A stretch of 64,000 nt of DNA from Callorhinus ursinus (lineage: Eukaryota; Chordata; Mammalia; Carnivora; Otariidae), in NCBI RefSeq assembly GCF_003265705.1, contig NW_020312775.1, positions 757,330 through 821,329 on the forward strand, read 5' to 3'. The notes under the pieces were generated by a model. It was not told the DNA's origin and did not search any database. It was given only the letters and a program-made list of their open reading frames with translations. The stretch's first letter is position 1, and each line of letters starts with the position of its first letter. Made by a program: the position numbers and the translations under genes. This document shows positions 37,401 through 44,760 of the stretch, one piece after another.

Positions 37401-40400
37401 TGCCAGGACTGCCCAGCCAGGGGCAGAGGGGAATAGAGGGGAGGAAAGTATGGGGGAGGAAATCTCAGCCTGTGCCACTCAATCCCAGCCTGGGGAAACC
37501 CACCTGCTCATCCGCCTATCTACCTGCTTGCCTTTTGAAGAAAGAACATGGTTCTGGGGGTGGCTGAGACTCTTCTAGTCTCCCTGTCCCCCAAAACCAT
37601 ACTTCCTTCCCACACAAGACCTTCCAGGCAATCTAGGAAACCAACCATTCCATTAAAACCACAGCTCACAGCCACATACTGAAAGGGAAGTGAGAGAGCA
37701 ACCCAGCTCAAGGGCAAAGTTCTGAATTCAGTCACCCTGGGTCCCCATGAGCTGACCCTACCTGTGCTGCCTGGGGACTCCATTGCAGGATTCGGCAGCT
37801 CCATGATGATCCCTCAGCTCGGGTCCAGAATCAATGTCTGGTGAGCCACAGGCAGAGTCCCAACAGGCTCTAAGCAGGTTCCCTCAGGGGAGGCCAGCAG
37901 AGCTGAGCCAGGTCAGGAGGCGGGAGTTGTCACCCTGTTTGTTTACTGACCCCCCAGGAATCTGGAGGGGGCGGCTCTGTGAGGGCTCAGCCGGTGAATC
38001 AGAGCTTTGTCCCTGGGGAATTCCAGCTCGCTCCCAACTGGGCCCACCACACCGGGGCCAGGAGGGCCCTCCCAGGCTGGCAAGGATGGCGGGAGTGGGA
38101 CTGGGCATTCCATGGTGCTGAGGAGGGGCATGCACAGGGTAGTTTCTCTTGATCTGTTCTCCCTTTCCACAGAAGACACCAAAGACTCACTGCCTCCAGC
38201 CCCCCCCACCCCGAGATAGAAGAAAAGATCAGCCCACTTGGGTGATAAACCTCTGGTAAACTATTTACCCAAAGCCTGGCAGGAGGATGGGCTTGGAAAT
38301 AAGCCTTGTCTTTAACTAATAAGTGTGTGCCCAGAGGCAGTGAGGAATGGGTGTTGGCGCACCTGGGGACGGAGCCATGGGAAGGCAGGGTCAAGAAGTT
38401 GGACCGTAGAAGATTCATCTAAGCCCGCTGTGGAAACAAGGGGGTGCTCTGCCCTGCCTTTGGGAGGAAGAGCTGAGAGGAGGGAGAGTCATTTTCCACC
38501 CCCAGACCTCTCCCTGCACTCTAAGGCTAGGGGGAAATAGATGGGTCTATGGGCATCCCCTTGGACCGCTGCAGGGAAGAGAGAGGGCAGAATGGAACCC
38601 AGCAGCTCTGAGGATCCAGTGCCCTGCTTGTGCTGCCTTGGGCCACAGGCCTGAAGGGCAGGGCCCCTCCTGGAAGTGACTCCTCTTCTCTTTCTCCAGC
38701 AGACTTGCCTGGGGGAAAGGTTAAGATTCCCTAGCTAGGCCCCCACCCCTCAGCTCCAAGGGAAAACACTTCGTTTTTACCAAAAAAGGGTTCTGTTCCC
38801 ATCCTCATTTATCTCCCACAGAATCTTCTGGGCTTTCCACAGTTCCACATTGTTTCCATGCTGAGGCCCACCTACAGGAATAGTTGGAGCAACTGCCTGA
38901 CCCTTTCTGGGGATCTGGGGTGGAGCCATTCTGGGTGGATGGGGGATGGCAAGGGAAGGCAGGCCAAGAGCAGGGAGGGGCTCTAGCTCTGGGTCACAGC
39001 TTTGCTTATGCTGGGATAATTGAGCTCAAGCCAGTCTCACAGAGTCCCCTAGACTGGGAATGCCCCAGAGTGCGAAATGGCTCCTTGTGACCCAGGGACA
39101 ACCAAGTTTTCTTGTTTCTGAGAGAAGCGCCCATGATGAACTGGGCTCCACCCATATTAGGCTGTCATTCCCTTCAGACTTCTTAGTTTCCCAAATCCCC
39201 ATTTGGCTCCCTTACTATACCCCCATTACCCTGTTCTCCCCTCCTAGTTCCCTCTTATATTCACAAGTCCCCCTAGCAGAGCCAGGCACACAATAGGCAA
39301 CTGATGAATAACAACATTTTCCATTCTCTACCACTGGCCTTCTACTTCTGGCTTTTGTGGCCAAGATGTCTTTTTCTCACCCCAATCCCCAGAGGGCTCT
39401 CTCCTGATCTCTTGAAACTTTAAGACAAAGTCGGGGCTATTGGGAAGGAAGAGAAGAAACTGAACAGTGGCAGAGGAGAAGGGTTGGTCTCACCATTCTC
39501 AATCACAAAATGAAGCCCTCAGGTCCCTCTGCCGAGGTGGTGAAGCTTGGAGGGGGGTGGATGATGTGCAGGGCAAGCGTTTTGGAAGGGCCCGGGCTTC
39601 TCCATCCCTTGACCCTATGTCAGTCCCACTCTGGGGAAGGGGTGGGTACACTGGGGGATGCTAAGTTGACACTGGCTTGAGAATATGTTAGAGGCAGCAA
39701 TTTCTCTCTGGTTAGATGTGGGAAGACAGCTCAGGAAGACCTAGCTGTTATGCCTCTCCAGACCTTTCCCTCATTGTTCTCTGCAGAAATGGACTCCCCA
39801 GCACCCACATTCTCCAACCCTGCTGCCGTTCTCCCTCCCTTCCTCCTCCCTGTATATTCTGCTGCTGTCTGCACCCCCAGCAGTGACTCAGCACCACAGC
39901 CCATCTGTGAGATACTAGGAGACATAGTACTTTTTCACACCCTCATGGTCTCTGGACCCCAAAGCATTGTAGGACAAGCCAAAACATGTTTATGCCTCCC
40001 CCTTGTCCAGTTAACTTCCCATGGACCTCCCTCATTGTCAGGAAAGGGGGCTGGCTATCTTCTTGGGATTACTGCCTCTCATACTTCCTTTACCCACCCA
40101 CCAACATACATAGGAAGGAACACACAGCACCACCATTCTACTCCTAGGGAGGAGAGTGGAAAGGAGAGACAGGTATGAAGGTCAAGGGACTCGAAGTGGG
40201 GTTGAGCCAGGAGCTGTAAGACTAAAGACTTGAGAGGAAGAGCCAATGGAAGGAGAGAGAATATTCTGTAGGTGCAGAATATAAAGTATGCCATAAAGAA
40301 GCTAAAGCAAAGGAAGGTCCTGCCTTGTCCTAGGTCACACCCTGAAGGGTCACTGTTCTGGGACCTCCCTTGGGAGATTAACATGGAACTAGTCCCCCTC

Positions 40401-40747
40401 AGCCATGGGGGCCCTGCCCAGCCCAGCACATTTCCTTGCCCTATGCCCCCTATACAAGGCTTCATGAGTGACAAGGGATGAGCCAGAAGGAGGTCCCATG
40501 CCCTCCAAAGGGTTTCATCTATATAGAGAGTGCTCCAGAGCCTTAGGAAGCATGGACACCCACAAGAACACACACAGATCCTGTGTCCACTCTTTCTCCA
40601 CAGGACTTTGTCTTGCTCTCAGCCTCTTACCTGAGGCTGGGGGCAGGTGCTTCGGAGGCTGCTGCTGTGATGGAACTGGTCAGCTGCCCGCCATTCATGA
40701 CATCGTGGGAGGGTATAAGGGCATCCCTGCATGACCATAGGTTGCAT
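13621..40747 (-). CDS. DRP2: dystrophin-related protein 2 (22 coding exons)
   Basis: DRP2 is a short dystrophin relative at the plasma membrane. In Schwann cells it links dystroglycan and periaxin to the cytoskeleton at Cajal-band appositions, and it is also expressed in brain. The exons join in phase to 2874 nt, giving 957 residues and TAA. Domains by residue: unique N-terminus 1-100, spectrin repeats about 102-179 and 231-337, WW domain with W358 and W380, EF-hand-like region about 385-605, ZZ zinc finger with C610, C613, C634 and C637, and leucine-rich coiled coils about 797-876. All introns are GT..AG. Exon lengths copy those of dystrophin exons 57-70 and 72-73. I see no frameshift or premature stop, so the gene looks intact. 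The start at 40747 is chosen for its match to the known MQPMVMQG start. Confidence 0.97.
13746..14066 (-). other. DRP2 intron 21
   Basis: 321 bp with no repeat or other feature seen. Confidence 0.7.
14067..14187 (-). CDS. DRP2: DRP2 coding exon 21
   Basis: 121 nt. Encodes a Ser/Gly/Gln-rich linker, [20 protein letters not shown] ..., ending PDTEAA plus one base. Confidence 0.95.
14855..15039 (+). mobile_element. CAN-SINE nested in Tigger-like element
   Basis: Perfect 15-bp target-site duplications at 14840-14854 and 15040-15054. Tail is AAAAGAAAAG repeats. Confidence 0.95.
15101..15298 (+). mobile_element. second CAN-SINE nested in Tigger-like element
   Basis: Head GGGGCACCTGGTTGGCTCAG. 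The duplicated target AAAAAATCCRCAT lies on both sides. Confidence 0.93.
15361..15590 (-). repeat. MIR remnant
   Basis: Antisense MIR core 'ccctgttttacagatgaggg' and 'gaacccagggctgtctgact'. Confidence 0.8.
16016..16253 (-). CDS. DRP2: DRP2 coding exon 20, coiled coil
   Basis: 238 nt. Encodes [20 protein letters not shown] ... [11 protein letters not shown], a leucine-heptad coiled coil that in the family mediates dystrobrevin binding. Confidence 0.96.
16771..17239. mobile_element. hAT (MER5/Charlie-like) DNA transposon
   Basis: Terminal inverted repeats CAGTGCTTCTCAAAC (left) and GTTCGAGAAGCACTG (right). Degenerate 8-bp flanks resemble the hAT NTCTARAN target. The right half has the typical 'ttaaaaatgcagaactcag' phrase. 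Confidence 0.7.
17545..17765 (-). repeat. MIR remnant
   Basis: Antisense MIR: 'catttattgaacccttacg', 'ttttatagatgaggaaatgg'. Ends about 30 bp from exon 19. Confidence 0.8.
17794..17937 (-). CDS. DRP2: DRP2 coding exon 19
   Basis: 144 nt. Encodes [20 protein letters not shown] ... [12 protein letters not shown], matching the syntrophin-binding part of dystrophins. A MIR remnant ends about 30 bp beyond its donor. Confidence 0.95.
17938..18785 (-). other. DRP2 intron 18
   Basis: 848 bp of unique sequence; no repeat or gene feature recognised. Confidence 0.6.
18786..18851 (-). CDS. DRP2: DRP2 coding exon 18 (66 nt)
   Basis: Same length as dystrophin exon 73. Encodes [20 protein letters not shown]. 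Frame-neutral, like exon 17. Confidence 0.95.
19105..19170 (-). CDS. DRP2: DRP2 coding exon 17 (66 nt)
   Basis: Same length as dystrophin exon 72. Encodes [21 protein letters not shown] 66-nt exon with equal phase at both ends could be skipped without a frameshift. Confidence 0.95.
19171..19505 (-). other. DRP2 intron 16
   Basis: 335 bp, C-rich, no feature recognised. Confidence 0.6.
19506..19642 (-). CDS. DRP2: DRP2 coding exon 16
   Basis: 137 nt (dystrophin exon 70 length). Encodes [20 protein letters not shown] ... LEADYSE. Nearly all of its first 30 nt (19640-19613) are repeated in inverted orientation in the preceding intron at 20095-20122. Confidence 0.96.
20095..20122 (+). repeat. 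inverted 28-bp copy of DRP2 exon 16 5' end
   Basis: The + strand here reads CACATCCAGTGAGAACATGA and continues GGGACTTT. This is identical to the - strand exon sequence at 19640-19613. It is followed by a T run of about 17. The copy lies about 460 bp upstream of the exon in the transcript and is antisense to it. Confidence 0.9.
20137..20272. repeat. local duplication, copy 1
   Basis: 'acctccaagagactgagtaa' through 'caggttg', then 'gctatagccaggaatccc' to 'actggtgaa'. Compared with copy 2 (20621-20912) it lacks about 156 bp in the middle and 8 bp (TTTTGGAA) in the first block. Both copies are preceded by a T run. Confidence 0.9.
20621..20912. repeat. local duplication, copy 2
   Basis: Longer copy of the repeat at 20137-20272. 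Block offsets are 484 bp at the left and 640 bp at the right end, so the copies differ by an internal deletion or insertion. Confidence 0.9.
21041..21152 (-). CDS. DRP2: DRP2 coding exon 15, ZZ finger second half
   Basis: 112 nt (dystrophin exon 69 length). Encodes [20 protein letters not shown] ... PIMEYYTP with C634 and C637. Confidence 0.97.
21345..21540 (-). mobile_element. CAN-SINE
   Basis: Antisense copy ending in GAGCCACCCAGGTGCCC; T-rich tail on the left. Confidence 0.93.
21702..21922 (+). mobile_element. CAN-SINE
   Basis: Head GAGCGCCTGGGTGGCTCAGT, long (CT)n, AAATAAATAAATAAA tail. Confidence 0.93.
22050..22170 (+). repeat. MIR fragment
   Basis: 'gtgtgaacttgggcaagtca' core. Confidence 0.65.
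22571..22778 (+). mobile_element. CAN-SINE
   Basis: Head ATGCCTGGGTGGCTCAGTCA. Flanks GTATACAACCA and GTATCCAACCA form the target duplication. Confidence 0.93.
23274..23378. repeat. perfect 51-bp tandem duplication
   Basis: Units 23274-23324 and 23325-23375 are identical and the third begins with TTC. They lie 6-110 bp inside intron 14 from the exon 14 donor. No mismatch between units indicates a recent event or an assembly duplication. Confidence 0.95.
23384..23550 (-). CDS. DRP2: DRP2 coding exon 14, ZZ finger first half
   Basis: 167 nt (dystrophin exon 68 length). Encodes [20 protein letters not shown] ... [14 protein letters not shown] with ZZ cysteines C610 and C613. A perfect 51-bp tandem duplication begins just inside the intron after its donor. 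Confidence 0.97.
23874..24031 (-). CDS. DRP2: DRP2 coding exon 13
   Basis: 158 nt (dystrophin exon 67 length). Encodes [20 protein letters not shown] ... SVRSCFRF. Ends in phase 0. Confidence 0.97.
24032..25643 (-). other. DRP2 intron 12
   Basis: A GA-rich stretch (about 24247-24295) and a sense MIR (about 24690-24850); otherwise no feature recognised. Confidence 0.6.
24690..24850 (+). repeat. MIR remnant
   Basis: 'ttctgggtccattactgact' and 'ccttgggtaagtgagaaacc'. Confidence 0.65.
25644..25729 (-). CDS. DRP2: DRP2 coding exon 12
   Basis: 86 nt (dystrophin exon 66 length). Encodes [20 protein letters not shown] and ends EKLQ plus one base. Confidence 0.96.
25952..26153 (-). CDS. DRP2: DRP2 coding exon 11, EF-hand-like region
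   Basis: 202 nt (dystrophin exon 65 length). Encodes [20 protein letters not shown] ... [10 protein letters not shown], strongly conserved in the dystrophin family. Confidence 0.97.
26154..26785 (-). other. DRP2 intron 10
   Basis: 632 bp; no repeat or gene feature recognised. Confidence 0.6.
26786..26860 (-). CDS. DRP2: DRP2 coding exon 10, EF-hand-like region start
   Basis: 75 nt (dystrophin exon 64 length). Encodes [20 protein letters not shown]... and ends ALR plus one base. Confidence 0.96.
26895..27580 (-). repeat. antisense LINE-1 fragments in DRP2 intron 9
   Basis: Readable antisense L1 ORF2/3'-end phrases: 'gaaatgcacattaaaaccac', 'aacaacccaaaagtccatca', 'ctgtggtatatataatggaa'. Strongly diverged. 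Confidence 0.7.
27832..28030 (-). mobile_element. CAN-SINE in DRP2 intron 9
   Basis: Antisense copy, CCACCCAGGTGCCCC end, with CCCTTCTGTT on both sides. It ends 73 bp before exon 9. Confidence 0.94.
28103..28164 (-). CDS. DRP2: DRP2 coding exon 9, WW domain second half
   Basis: 62 nt (dystrophin exon 63 length). Encodes [20 protein letters not shown] with the second tryptophan, W380. In dystrophin this WW domain helps bind the PPxY motif of beta-dystroglycan. Confidence 0.96.
28483..28543 (-). CDS. DRP2: DRP2 coding exon 8, WW domain first half
   Basis: 61 nt (dystrophin exon 62 length). Encodes [19 protein letters not shown] with the first WW tryptophan, W358, and the aromatic pair Y-Y. 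Confidence 0.96.
29105..29910 (-). repeat. MIR, interrupted
   Basis: Left half 'tattgagttcctactatgag' and right half 'aaccctatgagttaggtaat' are consecutive parts of one antisense MIR, separated by about 550 bp. Confidence 0.65.
29179..29728 (+). repeat. LINE-2-like 3' segment inside the MIR
   Basis: Phrases 'gtctgtttcattcattgag' and 'cagtgcctgaaacactac...tcctcaatcaacgttgaaaa' resemble the L2 3' end. Family call by eye. Confidence 0.55.
30042..30120 (-). CDS. DRP2: DRP2 coding exon 7, spectrin repeat 2 end
   Basis: 79 nt (dystrophin exon 61 length). Reads [20 protein letters not shown]. Confidence 0.96.
30121..30557 (-). other. DRP2 intron 6
   Basis: 437 bp; no repeat or gene feature recognised. 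Confidence 0.6.
30558..30704 (-). CDS. DRP2: DRP2 coding exon 6, spectrin repeat 2
   Basis: 147 nt (dystrophin exon 60 length), phase 0 at both ends. Begins [20 protein letters not shown] and ends WKQLQ. Confidence 0.97.
30705..31072 (-). other. DRP2 intron 5
   Basis: 368 bp; no repeat or gene feature recognised. Confidence 0.6.
31073..31341 (-). CDS. DRP2: DRP2 coding exon 5, spectrin repeat 2
   Basis: 269 nt (dystrophin exon 59 length). Reads [20 protein letters not shown] and ends ...[11 protein letters not shown] long TG repeat starts about 90 bp upstream of its acceptor. Confidence 0.96.
31342..32595 (-). other. DRP2 intron 4
   Basis: A (TG)26 microsatellite at 31429-31481; otherwise unassigned, with a C10 run near 31791. 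Confidence 0.6.
31429..31481. repeat. (TG)n microsatellite
   Basis: 53 bp of uninterrupted TG, AC-rich on the DRP2 transcript strand. Confidence 0.97.
32596..32716 (-). CDS. DRP2: DRP2 coding exon 4, spectrin repeat 1 end
   Basis: 121 nt (dystrophin exon 58 length). Reads [20 protein letters not shown] and ends ...EEPRSESK plus one base. Confidence 0.95.
33063..33250 (-). mobile_element. CAN-SINE
   Basis: Antisense copy. Flanks ATATCATAATTTT and ATATTATAATTTT. Confidence 0.94.
33569..33770 (-). mobile_element. CAN-SINE
   Basis: Antisense copy between CTAAACATACT (33558-33568) and CTAAACATACT (33771-33781), a perfect 11-bp duplication. Confidence 0.95.
34018..34133 (-). mobile_element. 5'-truncated CAN-SINE
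   Basis: Only the 3' half (tail to ...GAGCCCG). The duplication CTGTATTCATT on both sides shows truncation at insertion rather than later deletion. Confidence 0.93.
34675..34831 (-). CDS. DRP2: DRP2 coding exon 3, spectrin repeat 1
   Basis: 157 nt, same length as dystrophin exon 57. Encodes [20 protein letters not shown] and continues with the conserved W of the repeat. Ends ...EKETHA. Confidence 0.96.
34832..36424 (-). other. DRP2 intron 2
   Basis: An antisense MIR (35520-35735) and a T17 run near 36111-36129; otherwise no feature recognised. Confidence 0.6.
35520..35735 (-). repeat. MIR remnant
   Basis: Well-kept antisense MIR core 'gaggttaagtaatttgccca' and 'aggtcacacagttaaat'. Confidence 0.85.
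36425..36588 (-). CDS. DRP2: DRP2 coding exon 2 (residues 40-94)
   Basis: Begins [14 protein letters not shown]. Contains Met79 (ATG at 36471-36469), which is the start expected for the known 879-residue isoform. Ends ...KKKSHNL plus two bases. 164 nt. Confidence 0.95.
36589..40630 (-). other. DRP2 intron 1 (between coding exons 1 and 2)
   Basis: 4.0 kb without any CAN-SINE or recognisable L1, unusual for this window. It contains a candidate alternative first exon at about 37762-37860. The rest is unique GC-moderate sequence. Confidence 0.55.
37762..37860 (-). promoter_or_regulatory. candidate alternative DRP2 first exon
   Basis: Strong - strand donor GGCAGCACAG|GTAGGG at 37762. Human DRP2 has an 879-residue isoform starting at Met79 and using a different 5' exon. 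An exon here joined to exon 2 would first meet a 15-codon uORF (ATG at 37804) closed by TAG at the junction, then Met79. The 5' limit and use of this exon are inferred only. Confidence 0.25.
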
Positions 40748-40807
40748 CAGAACCAAGGCTCATGGGGGGTGAGAATGGGCAGTGCACCGACCGTTGACCA
40801 TAAGCAC
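40631..40807 (-). CDS. DRP2: DRP2 coding exon 1 (residues 1-39) with 5' UTR part
   Basis: Acceptor TTTTCCAG|GTGCTT at 40807, donor CCTCAG|GTAAGA at 40631. The first 60 nt are 5' UTR; ATG is at 40747-40745. The coding part is 117 nt, [19 protein letters not shown]..., phase 0. The start context is weak (C at -3, C at +4), and two upstream ATGs lie in the same exon. Confidence 0.93.
40695..40763 (-). promoter_or_regulatory. DRP2 upstream ORF 2, overlapping the main start
   Basis: ATG at 40763 shares an ATGA with the stop of uORF 1 and runs 22 codons, past the main ATG at 40747, to TGA at 40697-40695. It could lower main initiation. No evidence of translation. Confidence 0.6.
40799..40801 (-). 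promoter_or_regulatory. DRP2 upstream ORF 1 start
   Basis: ATG of a 13-codon uORF (stop TGA at 40762-40760) lying entirely in the 5' UTR part of coding exon 1. Confidence 0.7.
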
Positions 40808-40979
40808 CTGGAAAAGTAACGAGGAGAGATTCAGAGTCAAGACCCAGAAAAGGCCTATGAGCCCAACACTTACCTAACGGTGCCTTGACCGGTTATGTAA
40901 GTAAGTATTCAAAGCTTATTGGTCTACCCAGTAGTTTTTTTCCCAGTCCACCATGTACCATAAGGGACTTTATTTAATC

Positions 40980-42130
40980 ATTGACCAAAGAAGTATTTAT
41001 TGTTTATCTGTTGTGCTCTGTGCTAGAGACACCAAAATTATTTGCTGTCTGAGATCTCACAGCCTAGAGAAGAGGGTGGGGGAGATCAGGGTGAGGGGAG
41101 GCAGTCATATAAACCCATAACTATAATAAAATGCTTATGCGGCAAGTGTTATAATCGAGATTTGACTAGAAGGCTAGGGGAGCACAGACAGAGGAACAGC
41201 TAACTCTGAGAATGTGCAAAGATTTCAGAGAGATGGCGTTTGAGATGAGTCTCAAAGGACAAGTAGATGTTTGCCTATGCAGAGAAGGGGAAGAAGGGAG
41301 AAGGGTGTTCCCAGCAGAGGAACCTACCTATGCAAAAATGGATGTCACCCAAAAAAGCATAGCATGTTCAGAGCACAGTAAGTGCCACGTGGCTAGAGTT
41401 TAAGAGGCACAGAGTTGAAAAAGACACAGTGCCTGCCCCCGAGGAGTTCACATATAGAAAGAATAGACATGGGAAAAGTCAAGCCATGAAGTGTTACTTG
41501 CTTTAATAATAGAAGTATTTATGGGATGGAGTGAAGGGATAGATGAGGTGAGTTCTACCCGGTCATATCAGGAAAAGTCTCCCTAGACGAAATACACTTG
41601 AGGTGAGCCATGAAAGAGAAATCAAGATTGTCATTAGGCGGGGGAGATAAGACAAAGTAATAATAATAATAATGGTAATAATAATAATTCCCAAGAGCAC
41701 AAAGTGAAATGTATGGCATGGGAAGCAGTAGACGAGGCTGGCTGTGGCCCTATCGGGTCATGCCTTGAATGATAAGCAGAGAATTCTGGGCTTTATTTCG
41801 TACACAATAGGGAGGCACTGAAGATTTTAAGCAGAAAGGTGACTCGACCAGATTTGCCTTTTAGAAAGAGCCCTCTGGCTGCCTTGTGGAGTGATTCTCC
41901 CTGGGGAAGAACCCCTTGAGAAGCTGTTATAATTGGCAAGCAGTTGCAGTGAGGAGGGAGCAGAGAGCACGGCTTATGAGATACTTACCGAAGAGGTAAA
42001 ATACATGGAGCTCGGTGATCAATTGAATGTGAAGAGTGAAGGAGGTGGAGGAGTGAAAAGTTTCTAATTTGAGAGCTGGGTGCATAATGTTGCCAACAGC
42101 AAGAGACGGAAGACAGGAGAAGGAACAAAT
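40980..42130. repeat. old mammalian interspersed repeats, family not named
   Basis: Two related blocks with phrases 'ggcgtttgagatgagtctca' and 'gaagattttaagcagaaagg', like those at 2110-2830 and 55960-56560. Includes a (TAA)n run at 41657-41690. Confidence 0.5.
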
Positions 42131-42936
42131 TTGGTGTGGTAGGGGATGAGGGCAGTGTGCCATAGTAAGCTATGCTTGAGACACATTCAGCTTTGGATGA
42201 GCTGAGAAAAGGAAGACATGAGTGAAAAAGTTAGATGTACAAATCAGTCAACAGTTTAGTGGATGTACACAAGTGGGATGAGAATGAGTAACAAAGACAA
42301 TGCTTGCAACTGTTAAAAGTGGTATCTTTTAGTGTTGGGCATGCAAACCCTGATCCAAAGAGTAGGGAGTGTGAGCATCTTTGACTCCTGATGTTGAGGA
42401 TTAAAGAGCCACCATTTTTAGTCTCTATTTCAGTGGTTCCCAACAGTTTAGGTGTAAGGGCCCCTTAAGATAAAAAGAAAGAATCGCACTTCACCCACTC
42501 ATACCTACAATAGTAGCTGTACTTTCAGTACTTACAGAGCGAGAAAAAACACTTATGCATTTAAAGATCTGTGGACTTCTTGCATTGAGTGCCCTTCCCT
42601 CCTCCTCAGGGGTCCTTGGTTCAAGACTGGGGACTGTTACAGATCATAAAGATACAAGAGTTTATGGTCTGAAGGACACTTTCTTGTACTCAAAGTCTCA
42701 AGAGATTACACAGCTACATAGCTCCTCATGCCCAAAGAGATTCTCCAAAGAATGGCTGAACAGATGGCCTCCCCTCTTATCTGACACCAACATAAAATAA
42801 TTAGTAACTCAGATAAAAAACCAAAGTATCACTCTAGGTGTGTTATAAGCGTGAAGGCTACAAAAGGCTTGCCTTCAGACCTCTTTTTATATTAACATTT
42901 TTATTTTCGCTGATTACACAAGTAATGCATGTTCTT

Positions 42937-43125
42937 TTTTTTAAGATTTTATTTATTTATTTGACAGAGAGAGACAGCAAGAGAGGGAACACAAGCAGGG
43001 GCAGTGGGAGAGGGAGAAGCAAGCTTCCTGCCGAGCAGGGAGCCCGATGCGGGACTCAATCCCAGGACCCTGAGATCCTGACCCGAGCTGAAGGCAGACG
43101 CTTAACTGAGCCACCCAGGCGCCCG
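42937..43125 (-). mobile_element. CAN-SINE
   Basis: Antisense copy with a perfect duplication GTAATGCATGTTCTT at 42922-42936 and 43126-43140. It sits in an old L1. Confidence 0.96.
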
Positions 43126-43149
43126 GTAATGCATGTTCTTTATAGAAAA

Positions 43150-43400
43150 ACTGGAAAACCCAAAAAAATCATAAGGATGAAAATTAAAATTACCTATAAT
43201 ACTACCACCCAGAAATAGCTACTACTAATAGGCGTGAAGCCTTGCAGTAGTTTTTCCATGAAAAAAATATATATCCATACATCTCCAATTGTCATCCTAT
43301 GATATATATCATTTTATATTGTGCTTTTTTCACTTGCCATTTATATCATGATCATTTTAGAATGTCACTAACTATTCCTCTAAAACATGATTTCTAATGG
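43150..43400 (+). repeat. LINE-1 (old) fragment
   Basis: 'ataatactaccacccagaaa' and 'attttatattgtgctttttt' are L1M 3'-end phrases. Confidence 0.55.
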
Positions 43401-43414
43401 CTGTAAAGGTGATA

Positions 43415-43665
43415 GAGCACTATGGTTGAGGCCATGGGCTTTGGTATCATACAGACCTAGAATCAGACCCACACTGTTCATCCTAAAAGCAGTATGGCCT
43501 GGGATGAGTTTACCTCTCTGAGCATCAGTGTTCTCATCTGCAAAATGGAGATGACAATGATACTGCCTTCAAAGAATTATTCTAATTATTAAAATTAATG
43601 AGTTTTAACAACTTAACATAGTGTTTGGCAATAGCATACTGCTCAATAAATGTTAGCTGTAATCA
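43415..43665 (+). repeat. MIR remnant
   Basis: Nearly full-length sense MIR from 'atagagcactatggttgagg' to 'gctcaataaatgttagctgt'. Confidence 0.85.
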
Positions 43666-43679
43666 TTGTTGTATACTAC

Positions 43680-43945
43680 TCAGTTGAATGGATATACCAT
43701 AATTTTAACGAGTAGACGTAAGTCACACTGCAATGAACAGCCTTGTGCATATCTGTGATTCTTTTCTTATGATAATTTCCTAGAAGGGAGAATTCCCGGA
43801 CCAAAGAGTATGAACCAATTTCAGGCTTGCGATGCATACTTCTAAATTGCCCTAGAAAAAATAGATCACTTTATACTAACACCAGCAATGTATGAGAGTG
43901 CCAGTTTCCCAACACACTTGCCAACAGTGAGTATTCTTATTTTTA
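43680..43945 (+). repeat. LINE-1 (old) fragment
   Basis: 'caatgaacagccttgtgcat', 'aatttcctagaagggagaat', 'atgagagtgccagtttccc'. Continues after the SINE at 44145. Confidence 0.65.
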
Positions 43946-44144
43946 TTTTTATTTTTTTAAGATTTTATTTATTTAGTTGACAGAGAGAGAGACACAGCGA
44001 GAGAGGGAACACAAGCAGGGGGAGTGGGAGAGGGAGAAGCAGGCTTCCTGCCGAGCAGAGAGCCCAATGCGGGGCTCGATCCCAGGACCCCAGGATCATG
44101 ACCTGAGCCGAGACGCCCAACAACTGAGCCACCCAGTTGCCCTG
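43946..44144 (-). mobile_element. CAN-SINE
   Basis: Antisense copy with a 22-bp duplication at 43924-43945 and 44145-44166 (ACAGTGAGTATTCTTATTTT and two more bases). Confidence 0.96.
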
Positions 44145-44489
44145 ACAGTGAGTATTCTTATTTTTAAAATATCTTTGCCAATTTTATAAGAGAAGATGGC
44201 ATCTTGAGGAGTTCTCTGTGTTTCCTTAATTACTAAAGATGCTTAATCCTACATTTTTAGCGACCAGTTGTGTTTCTTCTTTCATGAACTATCTCTTTGT
44301 CTCTTCCGAGGTTCACCTCTCTACAAATTATAACTTCCTTCCTTCTTATTCCTCTACTGACCTGATGTCAGGTTGATGCTTCACAAAACAAAAATAAAAC
44401 AAACACAGGAGTCAGAGAATTCAGATCTTCTCATCCCAGTGCAGGCAGAGAAGGCATAAACTCCTTCTGGTCCTACCTTGATTATCCTC

Positions 44490-44760
44490 TGCTGTTTTCA
44501 GGCTTTGCCACTGACTATGACGTCAAGTCATTTCACCTCTCTAGACCTTGGTTTGCTACCCCATAAAACATTAATGTGTAAGAGGTGTCAAACATCAAAA
44601 TACTAGCATTCCCTGTGTTTGTAGAGCCTGCTGTACTGTGTTTCTTGGTCCTCAGTGCAACCTGGTAAGGTTTGGCCCAGCCAGATTTATGATCCTATTT
44701 GAGAGATGGAGATGCTGAGACACAGGTGAGCTGGGGCCTCCTGACTCCTGGCCAGTGTCC
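44490..44760. repeat. MIR fragments
   Basis: Sense fragment about 44490-44600 ('ttgccactgactatgacg') and antisense fragment about 44640-44760. Confidence 0.5.

Noticed and set aside
37520..37804. 94-codon - strand frame starting [12 protein letters not shown] as a protein
   Set aside because: No family resemblance. A donor at 37762 cuts it, and splicing to exon 2 would end it with TAG; kept only as a possible uORF.
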